Shown one piece after another: positions 1 through 5,284 of a stretch of 5,284 nt of DNA. A program made the position numbers and the translations under genes. Below the pieces are notes generated by a model. The model was given only the letters and a program-made list of their open reading frames with translations, was not told where the DNA came from and did no database searches. Position 1 is the stretch's first letter, and each line of letters opens with the position of its first letter. The DNA comes from Opitutales bacterium (GTDB lineage Bacteria > Verrucomicrobiota > Verrucomicrobiia > Opitutales > Intestinicryptomonadaceae). The DNA lies in NCBI GenBank assembly GCA_021641325.1, contig JAJXPD010000149.1, forward strand, positions 1-5,284, in the 5' to 3' direction.

Positions 1-507
1 TTGCAGGAGGGCGAAATCACGGTGGGCTCGCACAACCTTCACGGTGCATCGGCGTCGGCGCTCATGAAAATCAGGCGCGACTTGGGCTTTATCTTCCAGA
101 CCCACCACCTGCTCAATTCGATAAGCGTTTTGCAAAATGTGGAGCTTCCCCTCGCTTTCGACGACACCGTCGATTCGGAAACCGCGAAAGCCCGCGCCCT
201 CGAAACGCTCAAAACCGTCGGCATAGACTCGCAGGCGCACAAAAAGCCCGCGCATCTTTCAGGCGGACAGCGGCAGAGGGTGGCAATCGCCCGCGCGCTT
301 ATCCGCAAACCCGCGATTGTTCTGGCGGACGAGCCTACGGCGTCGCTCGATCAAAAGAGCGGGCGCGAGGTCGTTGAAATCATAAGGAAAATGGCGAAGG
401 ATTTGGGGGTAACCGTTGTGCTGGTCACCCACGACAACCGCATTCTCGACATCGCCGACCGCATTGTGCGGCTCGTCGACGGCAAACTTACGGGGGCTTC
501 CGAATGA
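1..507 (+). CDS. DevA-family ABC exporter ATP-binding subunit, 5'-truncated by the window
   Basis: This is the nucleotide-binding subunit of an ABC exporter and acts on the cytoplasmic face of the inner membrane. In the 168 visible residues, numbered from the first base, I see the Q-loop (GFIFQ, Q33), the signature LSGGQ (86-90), Walker B ending in LADEP (D110, E111), the D-loop SLD (115-117) and the switch histidine H144. The Walker A (P-loop) is absent because it lies upstream of the window, so the TTG at base 1 is not a real start; the family is usually about 230-250 aa. The stretches IFQTHHLL and VTHDNRILDIADRI are typical of the DevA family (ATPase of DevBCA-type exporters with an HlyD-like adaptor and a MacB/DevC-like permease) rather than of LolD, its nearest alternative. 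The permease and adaptor genes would be expected just upstream, but this cannot be seen. The stop overlaps the next start by ATGA. The substrate is unknown. Confidence 0.93.
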   Translation: MQEGEITVGSHNLHGASASALMKIRRDLGFIFQTHHLLNSISVLQNVELPLAFDDTVDSETAKARALETLKTVGIDSQAHKKPAHLSGGQRQRVAIARALIRKPAIVLADEPTASLDQKSGREVVEIIRKMAKDLGVTVVLVTHDNRILDIADRIVRLVDGKLTGASE

Positions 508-2246
508 AGGGCGAAAATTGGAGCTCGCGCCTCGGCGTGATTTTGGCCGTCGCGGGAAGCGCGGTGGGGCTGGGCAATTTTCTGAAATTCCCCGGTCAGG
601 TCGCCATGTACGGCGGCGCGGCGTTCATGATTGCGTACGTCGTTTCGTTCTTTCTCGTCGGGCTTCCGATTTCCATTACGGAATGGACCATCGGCAGGTA
701 CGGCGGCGCGCGCGGCTTCAATTCGCCCGCGGGGATCATGGGCGCGTTTTCCAAAAAGCGCGCGCTGGCGTATGTCGGGCTGGGCAGCCCCATTATGACA
801 ATTCTTATCTATTGCTATTATATTTACATCGAGGCATGGTGCTTGGGCTATGCCTCGAATTTTTTGGGCGGGAATTTGTCGTTCAAAACGCTGGCGGAGT
901 CGGGCGGATTTTTCTCGAACTTCATCGGCGCGGCGGAAAACGGCGGCGCGCTGGCGTTCGGGGCGGACAAGGTTCTCGTGTTTTTGGCGGTTTCGTTCTG
1001 CCTGAATTTCTGGCTGATTTACAGGGGAGTGTCGCGCGGAATCGAGCTGTTCTGCAAATACGCAATGCCAACGCTGATTGTCTTGGGGATAATTATCGTC
1101 GTGCGAATGATGACCCTTACCGACGTTTCGCCCGACCACCCCGAACGCTCGATAAATCAGGGCATGGGCTTTATGTGGAACCCCGTGAAAGTCGTGCTCG
1201 AACGCGAGGACGGCGGCAAGTGGGTCGAGGTTCGCCAGCTTGTGGGCGACCGCGAAATAGACGCGGAAACCGCGCGTTTGAAGTCGGCGGACTCCGCTTC
1301 CGCCGCCGCGCCGAAAGAGCGCATTGCGCGCATTTCGGTTTTCAGGCAGCTTTCGAATCCGTCGATATGGATTGCCGCGGCGGGGCAGGTGTTTTTCAGC
1401 CTGACCGTGGGCTTCGGCGCGATTATGACCTACGCGAGCTACCTCAAACGCAAGGACGACATAGTTCTCAGCGCCTTGACTTCGTGCAGCGCAAACGAGT
1501 TCTGCGAAATCTGCCTCGGCGGAATGATAACCGTGCCCGCGGCTGTGGCGTTTTTCGGCGTGTCTGGCGCGATAGGCGCGGGGCTGTCGCTTTTCGATTT
1601 GGGCTTCAAGGTGCTTCCGCTGTTTTTCGTGTCGCTGCCGTTCGGCAACTTTTTCGGCTTCCTGTTTTTCTTCCTGCTGTTTTTGGCGGCGGTCACAAGC
1701 TCGCTTTCCATGCTCCAACCGGGGGTTGCGTTCATCGAGGAGGCGACGCGGCTGGGGCGCAAATTCTCGACGCTGTTGCTGGGGCTTCTGACGTTTTTCA
1801 TCACGGGCTTTGTTGTCTATTTCTCGAAGGATTTGAAGGCGATGGACACTTTCGACTTTTGGATTGGGCAGGTCACAATCTACATTTTCGCGATGGTTCA
1901 GACAATCGCGTTCGCGTGGATATTCGGCGTGAAGAGGGGCGTCGCGCTCGCAAACGAGGGCTCGCTTTTGAAACTGCCGCCGTTCTACGGCTTCGTTCTG
2001 AAATACATCACGCCCGCGCTGCTGCTTGCGGTGTTCGCGCTGTGGGTGGCAAAGGACGTTTTCGGCGTGGTCGGCGGCGGAAATCTCTCGCCCTACATTA
2101 CCGACCTTATCGGCACGGCGGATACCCCGCCGAACTCGACAGCCTGCATTTGCATCGCGATAATCGCCGCGCTCTACCTGTTCTTCGCGCTGATTTTCTC
2201 GGCGTCGCGGCGGTATAAAAACTTCGGAAAGGAAGACGGAAAATGA
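504..2246 (+). CDS. LeuT-type sodium-dependent transporter (NSS/SLC6 family)
   Basis: This is an inner-membrane Na+-coupled symporter, most likely for an amino acid or similar small solute. Its 580 residues fit the 12-helix NSS fold, with TM1 at about 9-33, TM3 about 85-120, TM5 about 180-202, TM6 about 288-313, TM8 about 373-407 and TM12 about 545-567. By alignment from memory to LeuT, the Na1/Na2 ligands are retained: G18, A20, V21, N25, N331, A395, T398 and S399, with S299 in place of LeuT T254. Y106 matches LeuT Y108, and E60 of TEWTIGRYGG is in place. The outer gate pair would be K28-D451 (R30-D404 in LeuT). LeuT has about 519 aa; most of the excess is a polar insert at about 228-281 between TM5 and TM6, predicted to be extracytoplasmic. 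The ATG at 504 puts the N-terminus right before TM1, as in relatives, and overlaps the ABC gene stop by four bases, with a weak GGGGG ribosome site at 492-496. The stop overlaps the small membrane protein gene by ATGA. The substrate cannot be read from sequence. Confidence 0.95.
   Translation: MKGENWSSRLGVILAVAGSAVGLGNFLKFPGQVAMYGGAAFMIAYVVSFFLVGLPISITEWTIGRYGGARGFNSPAGIMGAFSKKRALAYVGLGSPIMTILIYCYYIYIEAWCLGYASNFLGGNLSFKTLAESGGFFSNFIGAAENGGALAFGADKVLVFLAVSFCLNFWLIYRGVSRGIELFCKYAMPTLIVLGIIIVVRMMTLTDVSPDHPERSINQGMGFMWNPVKVVLEREDGGKWVEVRQLVGDREIDAETARLKSADSASAAAPKERIARISVFRQLSNPSIWIAAAGQVFFSLTVGFGAIMTYASYLKRKDDIVLSALTSCSANEFCEICLGGMITVPAAVAFFGVSGAIGAGLSLFDLGFKVLPLFFVSLPFGNFFGFLFFFLLFLAAVTSSLSMLQPGVAFIEEATRLGRKFSTLLLGLLTFFITGFVVYFSKDLKAMDTFDFWIGQVTIYIFAMVQTIAFAWIFGVKRGVALANEGSLLKLPPFYGFVLKYITPALLLAVFALWVAKDVFGVVGGGNLSPYITDLIGTADTPPNSTACICIAIIAALYLFFALIFSASRRYKNFGKEDGK
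2229..2235 (+). promoter_or_regulatory. Strong ribosome binding site before the small NSS-associated gene
   Basis: AAGGAAG lies inside the last codons of the transporter gene, seven bases before the ATG at 2243. It is the clearest Shine-Dalgarno sequence on the + strand here, and it supports both the existence and the start of the 51-codon gene that follows. Confidence 0.65.
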
Positions 2247-2398
2247 CTTTCGGCGGCTGGATAACTTTCGGCGTTTCGACGCTTTCGATTACCGTTTTGT
2301 TCGCGTGGTGTCTGTACCGCGTGCTTTCGGCGAAGCCCTCCGAGGCGGAGTCCATCGGCGCGGAGGTTTTCGAAAGCGGCGGAAAAAAACGCAAATAG
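2243..2398 (+). CDS. Small single-span membrane protein, MetS-like NSS transporter subunit
   Basis: This is a complete 51-codon gene, easily missed for its size. The product starts MTFGGWITFGVSTL, continues into one hydrophobic helix at about residues 6-28 that ends in WCLYRVLS, and closes with a polar tail rich in Glu and Lys and ending in KKRK. By the positive-inside rule the tail should be cytoplasmic and the N-terminus outside. Short one-helix proteins encoded directly behind NSS transporters are a known pattern: MetS is required with MetP for methionine/alanine uptake in Corynebacterium, and related small subunits carry a Trp near the start and a basic end after the helix. The ATG overlaps the transporter stop (ATGA) and is preceded by AAGGAAG at good spacing, so translation is probably coupled. 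I infer a partner role for the upstream symporter. Membership in the MetS Pfam family is not proven by eye; it could be a lineage-specific analogue. Confidence 0.82.
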   Translation: MTFGGWITFGVSTLSITVLFAWCLYRVLSAKPSEAESIGAEVFESGGKKRK

Positions 2399-2428
2399 CG
2401 GGAGCCGGATTTTTCCGATAAGCGAATC

Positions 2429-3304
2429 GTGGAATGTTTCAGGCACATACTCGTTGACGGTTGGAACGCAATCCATGCGCACCCGCGCCTCGCCCGCGAG
2501 CTTGCCGAAAACCGCGCCGAGGAGGCGCAGGCGGAGCTTTCCGCAATGCTCGCCGCGCTCCACGACTACGACGGCGCGAGAATCACCATTGTCTACGACG
2601 GCGCGGGCGCGGATATTTCGGTCGTAAGGCGCGGCGCGGCTACGACGTTTTCGGAAGTCTACACGCCGTCGGTTATGACCGCCGACGAATTCATAGAGCA
2701 GTTTTGCGCCGAGTCTAAACGCCCGCAGGATTTGCTTGTAATCACGCGCGACAACCTTTTGAGGCTCACGGCGTCGAGCTTCGGCGCGATGTCGCTCACG
2801 CCCGAATCGTTTTTCGAACGCGCGGAAATTTCAGAGAGGGCGGTAGTCCGCGCGGCGAAGTCGAACAACGCGTCGGCGTCGCTCGAATGGCGCAAGACAA
2901 ACCCGTTCTCGAAGCTCGACGAGCTTGCCGTAGACATAGAATCGGCTTTCGGAAAATCGCCGCTGATTTCAAAGCGGCTCAAAAAGAAACGCGCCCGCGC
3001 GTCCGCAAAAAACGCCTCGGATTTCGGCGAAAACGCGGCGCGAGCCGATTCCTCCGTTCCGCGCAAAACTTCCGCCGATGCTTCATCCGCGCTAAATTCC
3101 AAACGCGCCGACTGCGGAAAAAACTGCGGCGGACGTTTGCATGTAAAGCCCTTTTCCGCGCCCGCGCCGCGCCGTCCCGTGATTGGCGGAAAGCCCGCGA
3201 GCGCGAAGTCTCTTGCCGATTTGAAAAAACTTTTGGAGGGCGGCGGCGTTAAAAAGAATCCGCAAAATTCGGCAAAGAACGCCCCGCGCAAAAAACGCCG
3301 CTGA
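2429..3304 (+). CDS. YacP/Rae1-like NYN-domain protein (probable ribonuclease) with basic tail
   Basis: The first ~135 residues look like a YacP-type NYN/PIN-like nuclease domain: HILVDGWNAI (D10, N13), IVYDGAGAD (D57), MTADEFIEQ (D86, E87) and LLVITRDN (D108) supply the acidic residues expected to bind metal. In Bacillus the relative Rae1 cuts mRNA on the ribosome; that role here is inference. YacP proteins usually have about 170 aa. This one has 291, because a tail from about residue 175 is rich in Lys, Arg, Ala and Ser, with clusters such as KRLKKKRAR and a terminal PRKKRR. The tail is probably disordered and suited to RNA or ribosome contact. GTG at 2429 is the only usual start codon in the open frame after the preceding stop, and it places LVDGWN where the family has it. 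GGAG at 2401-2404 is too far away to serve it, so initiation looks weak. It lies 30 bases behind the small membrane protein gene and is probably the last gene of that transcript. Confidence 0.82.
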   Translation: MECFRHILVDGWNAIHAHPRLARELAENRAEEAQAELSAMLAALHDYDGARITIVYDGAGADISVVRRGAATTFSEVYTPSVMTADEFIEQFCAESKRPQDLLVITRDNLLRLTASSFGAMSLTPESFFERAEISERAVVRAAKSNNASASLEWRKTNPFSKLDELAVDIESAFGKSPLISKRLKKKRARASAKNASDFGENAARADSSVPRKTSADASSALNSKRADCGKNCGGRLHVKPFSAPAPRRPVIGGKPASAKSLADLKKLLEGGGVKKNPQNSAKNAPRKKRR

Positions 3305-3305
3305 A

Positions 3306-3350
3306 AAAACGCAATTGCTTTCGTGCGGCGCGTGTAGGCATTTGCGTTTT
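3306..3350 (+). terminator. Candidate terminator hairpin behind the + strand operon
   Basis: Directly after the TGA at 3302-3304, bases 3306-3318 pair with 3338-3350 in 12 of 13 positions (one T-T mismatch at 3315/3341), leaving a 19-base loop. The outer arms are AAAA and TTTT around a GC-containing stem, the layout of a bidirectional intrinsic terminator. The stem is only moderately GC-rich and no separate T-run follows, so this is a candidate only. Confidence 0.4.
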
Positions 3351-3473
3351 GCATCTGGGTGCTTTTGTGTTTGTGCGGTGGTGCTTTAATGCGGGTTTGC
3401 ATTGTGCGCCTTTTCGGCAATGCGCAAGCGGTCGGCGGAGTTTCCCCAATTCCGTAGCGTCGTCGGGGGGCGC

Positions 3474-3501
3474 AAAAAAACGCGGAGCGCAATGCTCCGC
3501 G
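3474..3501 (-). terminator. Rho-independent terminator of the 563-aa gene
   Basis: CGCGGAGC (3481-3488) and GCTCCGCG (3494-3501) form a perfect 8-bp stem with a 5-base loop. Read on the - strand, it begins 22 bases after the TAA of the 563-aa gene and is followed at once by seven T (the A run at 3474-3480). This is a textbook intrinsic terminator for - strand transcription. On the + strand the stem is followed by TTCTTT, so some activity in the other direction is possible. Confidence 0.85.
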
Positions 3502-3523
3502 TTCTTTCGGAAAAATCTCCGCG

Positions 3524-5215
3524 TTATTCGGATTTTTCCGCGCCGTCGGCTTCCTGGGCTTCGGGTCTTTGCTCTGCTTCGGGGTTCTCTTCGGCGGGGG
3601 CTTCGGCTTTCGCTTCGCCGCAGTTTTCTTCCGCTTCGGGTGCTTCTTCCGATTCCGATTTAGGCGCTACAATAGGCTCGTCCGCCGCGCCCAGATTCTG
3701 CTCTTCGGACTTTTGCGATTTGTCCTTCGGGCGGGGCAGGTAGGGGTTGGCTTGCAGTGTGGAGTCTGCGTATTCAACAACGTAGCCCTCCGAAACCAGC
3801 CAGCGCAGTTCGCTCCAAACGGAGCTGAGCTTGATTTTCTGCTCTTCCGAAATTTCCTCCGATTCGCGAATCGGGCTTTCCTGCGTTTCGGGCTGTTCCG
3901 CCTTGTTTTCCTCCGCAAGCGTCTTTGTCTTCGGCTTTTCGGCGGGCGGCGTGAGTCCGAGGAATTTGTAGGGCAGGTCTGCCGCGATTATTGCGGGGTT
4001 CGCCGTGATGAAGTCGAAAATCTGCTGGGGAGTGTCGGAGAGTTTGTCGCCCTCCAACAGGAACTTCCTCTTTACGACCGACACGAACGCAAAGCCCCTG
4101 CTTCCGCGCTTGTAGACCGAGAATCCCGAACGGCGCAGGCGGCCGCGCAGGTTGTTCGCCGTGACAATCGGGAAGCGTTTCTGCTTGCGCCACGCTTCCT
4201 CGATGTTTCTGCGAATGCGTCCGAAAGGCATTTTTGAAAGGTTTGCGCCCTTCATTCTGACCTGCTCGTAGGTTTTTACGAGCTCCGAGCCCATTTTGTG
4301 GGCGACGTAGTTGATTGCCGCCTCGCGGGTGTCGAACGTGTCGTTTTCGCCTTCCGCGGGGTTTTTGAGCTTGTAGACTTCGCGGGTCTTCATCTGTTCG
4401 AGCCACGCGTTGATTTGGTCGGCGTCGCGCACGGATTCGATTGTCGCAAGGAACGCCTCGAACGGCATTTTCTGGCAGTGTTCGCGGTGGTATTCCCGCA
4501 GGTATTCGTTGTATCTGTGCCAGTTCGGCGCGCCGAGGAGGTCGCCCGTGAGCGCGCAGCGGTTGACGACCTGGAAGCTGCCTTTGGGCGGTTCGGCTTC
4601 GATTTTCTGCTTTTCGAAAAGTTCGTCGGCGTAGTATTCGAGAGCCGCGTTTTTCGCCGAAGCCTCGTCTTCAAAGGGCAGGTTGAGCGGCTGTGCGCAA
4701 TAGAGGGGCTTTACCGCGCCAGATTCGTCGGGGAGGTTTTTCGCGAGAACCACGAACCTGTCGTTCTTTTCTAGCACGAGTTCGGCGATGTCGAAGAGCT
4801 GGTAGGTGCGCTTCGAGTTTTTCATGATGTCCGCGAGCTTGTTGAAAGGGGTATCGTCGGGATAGAACAGCACTTCCATCGAGAAATTAAAGGGCGTCTG
4901 CGGCTTGCGCTTGCCGTCGAACTTCGAATTTTTGCGGAATTTGCCGCCGCCGTTTTCGCGGGGTTTTTCGCCGTCGAACTTGGCGCGGGGCTTGGAAAAT
5001 TTTTTGTCGCCGAAATTCTTTTTGAAGTCGCGGCGTTTTTTGAAATCGCGGTCGTCCCCGTCTCTGCCTCCGCGCTGGAACGCGCCTCTGGGCTTGTCGC
5101 CGAAGCTCTTTTTTATGGACGAGCTGGGCGTCCAAGCGGTTGCGAATTCGATGTTCGAAAGCTGACTCAAATCAACTTCCGCGCGGTTTTGTTGTTCGTT
5201 GTTTTCTTCGGACAT
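3524..5215 (-). CDS. Conserved hypothetical protein with basic N-terminal and acidic C-terminal segments, possibly RNA-binding
   Basis: I recognise no named family; I recall similar conserved hypothetical proteins in Verrucomicrobiota. The 563 residues divide clearly. Residues 1-30 are polar. Residues 35-107 are strongly basic and low-complexity, rich in Lys, Arg, Gly, Phe and Asp, with near-repeats (FGDK twice, RDFKK twice, KFDG twice). Residues 108-205 start at FNFSMEVLFYPDD and look folded. Residues 214-285 hold NRCALTGDLLGAPNWHRYNEYLREYH and a Cys/His set. Residues 294-388 are basic and helical, then a likely beta region around GFSVYKRGSRGFAFVSV. Residues 461-490 (VWSELRWLVSEGYVVEYAD) resemble the end of a winged helix, and 500-563 is a Glu/Ala/Pro-rich acidic tail. 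There is no signal peptide or membrane segment, so it should be cytoplasmic. The ATG at 5215 is preceded by AGGA ten bases upstream, and no other start codon is seen between it and the folded part except M113. A role with RNA or nucleoprotein is inferred from the basic Gly-rich segment only. Confidence 0.85.
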   Translation of the reverse strand: MSEENNEQQNRAEVDLSQLSNIEFATAWTPSSSIKKSFGDKPRGAFQRGGRDGDDRDFKKRRDFKKNFGDKKFSKPRAKFDGEKPRENGGGKFRKNSKFDGKRKPQTPFNFSMEVLFYPDDTPFNKLADIMKNSKRTYQLFDIAELVLEKNDRFVVLAKNLPDESGAVKPLYCAQPLNLPFEDEASAKNAALEYYADELFEKQKIEAEPPKGSFQVVNRCALTGDLLGAPNWHRYNEYLREYHREHCQKMPFEAFLATIESVRDADQINAWLEQMKTREVYKLKNPAEGENDTFDTREAAINYVAHKMGSELVKTYEQVRMKGANLSKMPFGRIRRNIEEAWRKQKRFPIVTANNLRGRLRRSGFSVYKRGSRGFAFVSVVKRKFLLEGDKLSDTPQQIFDFITANPAIIAADLPYKFLGLTPPAEKPKTKTLAEENKAEQPETQESPIRESEEISEEQKIKLSSVWSELRWLVSEGYVVEYADSTLQANPYLPRPKDKSQKSEEQNLGAADEPIVAPKSESEEAPEAEENCGEAKAEAPAEENPEAEQRPEAQEADGAEKSE

Positions 5216-5248
5216 GCCTATAATATCCTGTGATTGTTTTGTAAAAGT

Positions 5249-5271
5249 CGCCCGCCGTCGGACGGTGGACG
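5249..5271. repeat. Imperfect dyad upstream of the 563-aa gene
   Basis: Bases 5249-5259 and 5261-5271 form 11-base arms around a central G. Nine are Watson-Crick pairs, one is G-T and one (5251/5269) is a mismatch; the core CCGTC-G-GACGG is perfect. It lies 34-56 bases before the start of the - strand gene. It could be an operator, a leader hairpin, or the end of a gene beyond the window. On the - strand it is followed by ACTTTTAC, a poor T-run for a terminator. Confidence 0.4.
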
Positions 5272-5284
5272 CGTCGAATTGTTT

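Noticed and set aside
1..3. TTG as the true start of the ABC ATPase
   Set aside because: The P-loop (Walker A) must precede the visible part, so the gene begins upstream of the window.
351..1718. A 455-codon antisense open frame across the ABC and NSS genes
   Set aside because: It is Arg/His/Ala/Glu-rich low-complexity sequence opposite two well-recognised genes, with no sign of its own start signals.
416..2218. A 600-codon open frame overlapping most of the transporter gene in another + frame
   Set aside because: Its product is Arg/Gly-rich with no recognisable domain, while the frame at 504..2246 contains all the NSS landmarks. G/C-rich codon use keeps shadow frames open.
2659..3492. A 277-codon antisense open frame over the nuclease gene and the intergenic gap
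   Set aside because: The product is Ala/Arg/Phe/Ser-rich without any motif, and it would run from the - strand terminator region into the back of a supported gene.
3569..4237. A 222-codon + strand frame opposite the 563-aa gene
   Set aside because: Phe/Arg/Val-rich mirror image of Glu/Lys codons; no domain, and it lies opposite a gene with a clear start and terminator.
5219..5225. TATAAT (+ strand) or TATTAT (- strand) as a normal -10 box
   Set aside because: On the - strand it is only four bases from the ATG, and the closest -35-like TTTACA is 14 bases away. On the + strand no -35 at proper spacing is seen and no gene follows within the window.

Overview
The window carries five protein-coding genes: four on the + strand in a tight head-to-tail row (1..3304) and one long gene on the - strand (3524..5215) that converges on them. 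Coding density is high and codons are G/C-rich. A LeuT-type sodium symporter followed by a tiny membrane subunit, a DevA-type ABC ATPase, and a 563-residue protein of a kind I recall only as a conserved hypothetical in Verrucomicrobiota suggest a member of that phylum, perhaps Opitutia. This assignment is inference from protein resemblance, with no rRNA or marker gene in view.

Left part (1..2398): the C-terminal part of a DevA-family ABC exporter ATPase (its Walker A lies upstream of the window) overlaps by ATGA with a complete neurotransmitter:sodium symporter (NSS) of 580 aa. That gene in turn overlaps by ATGA with a 51-aa single-span membrane protein resembling the small MetS-like subunits found next to bacterial NSS transporters. 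The two stop/start overlaps and a strong ribosome binding site before the small gene point to one translationally coupled mRNA. The NSS protein keeps nearly all the LeuT sodium-site residues but carries about 50 extra residues between TM5 and TM6.

Middle part (2399..3523): 30 bases further on is a YacP/Rae1-like NYN-domain protein with a GTG start. It is a probable ribonuclease with a long, basic, probably disordered tail. The 219-base gap after it holds no gene but has two hairpins: one right behind the + operon, and a strong intrinsic terminator for the - strand gene.

Right part (3524..5284): a 563-aa protein of unknown function with a basic Gly/Arg/Lys/Phe-rich N-terminus, a conserved-looking core and an acidic tail, suggestive of RNA binding. 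Its 69-base upstream region, cut by the window edge, contains an imperfect dyad. The transporter pair (NSS plus small subunit) clearly belongs together. The links to the ABC exporter and to the nuclease are only those of a shared transcript. I see no CRISPR array, insertion sequence, tRNA, rRNA or phage gene.
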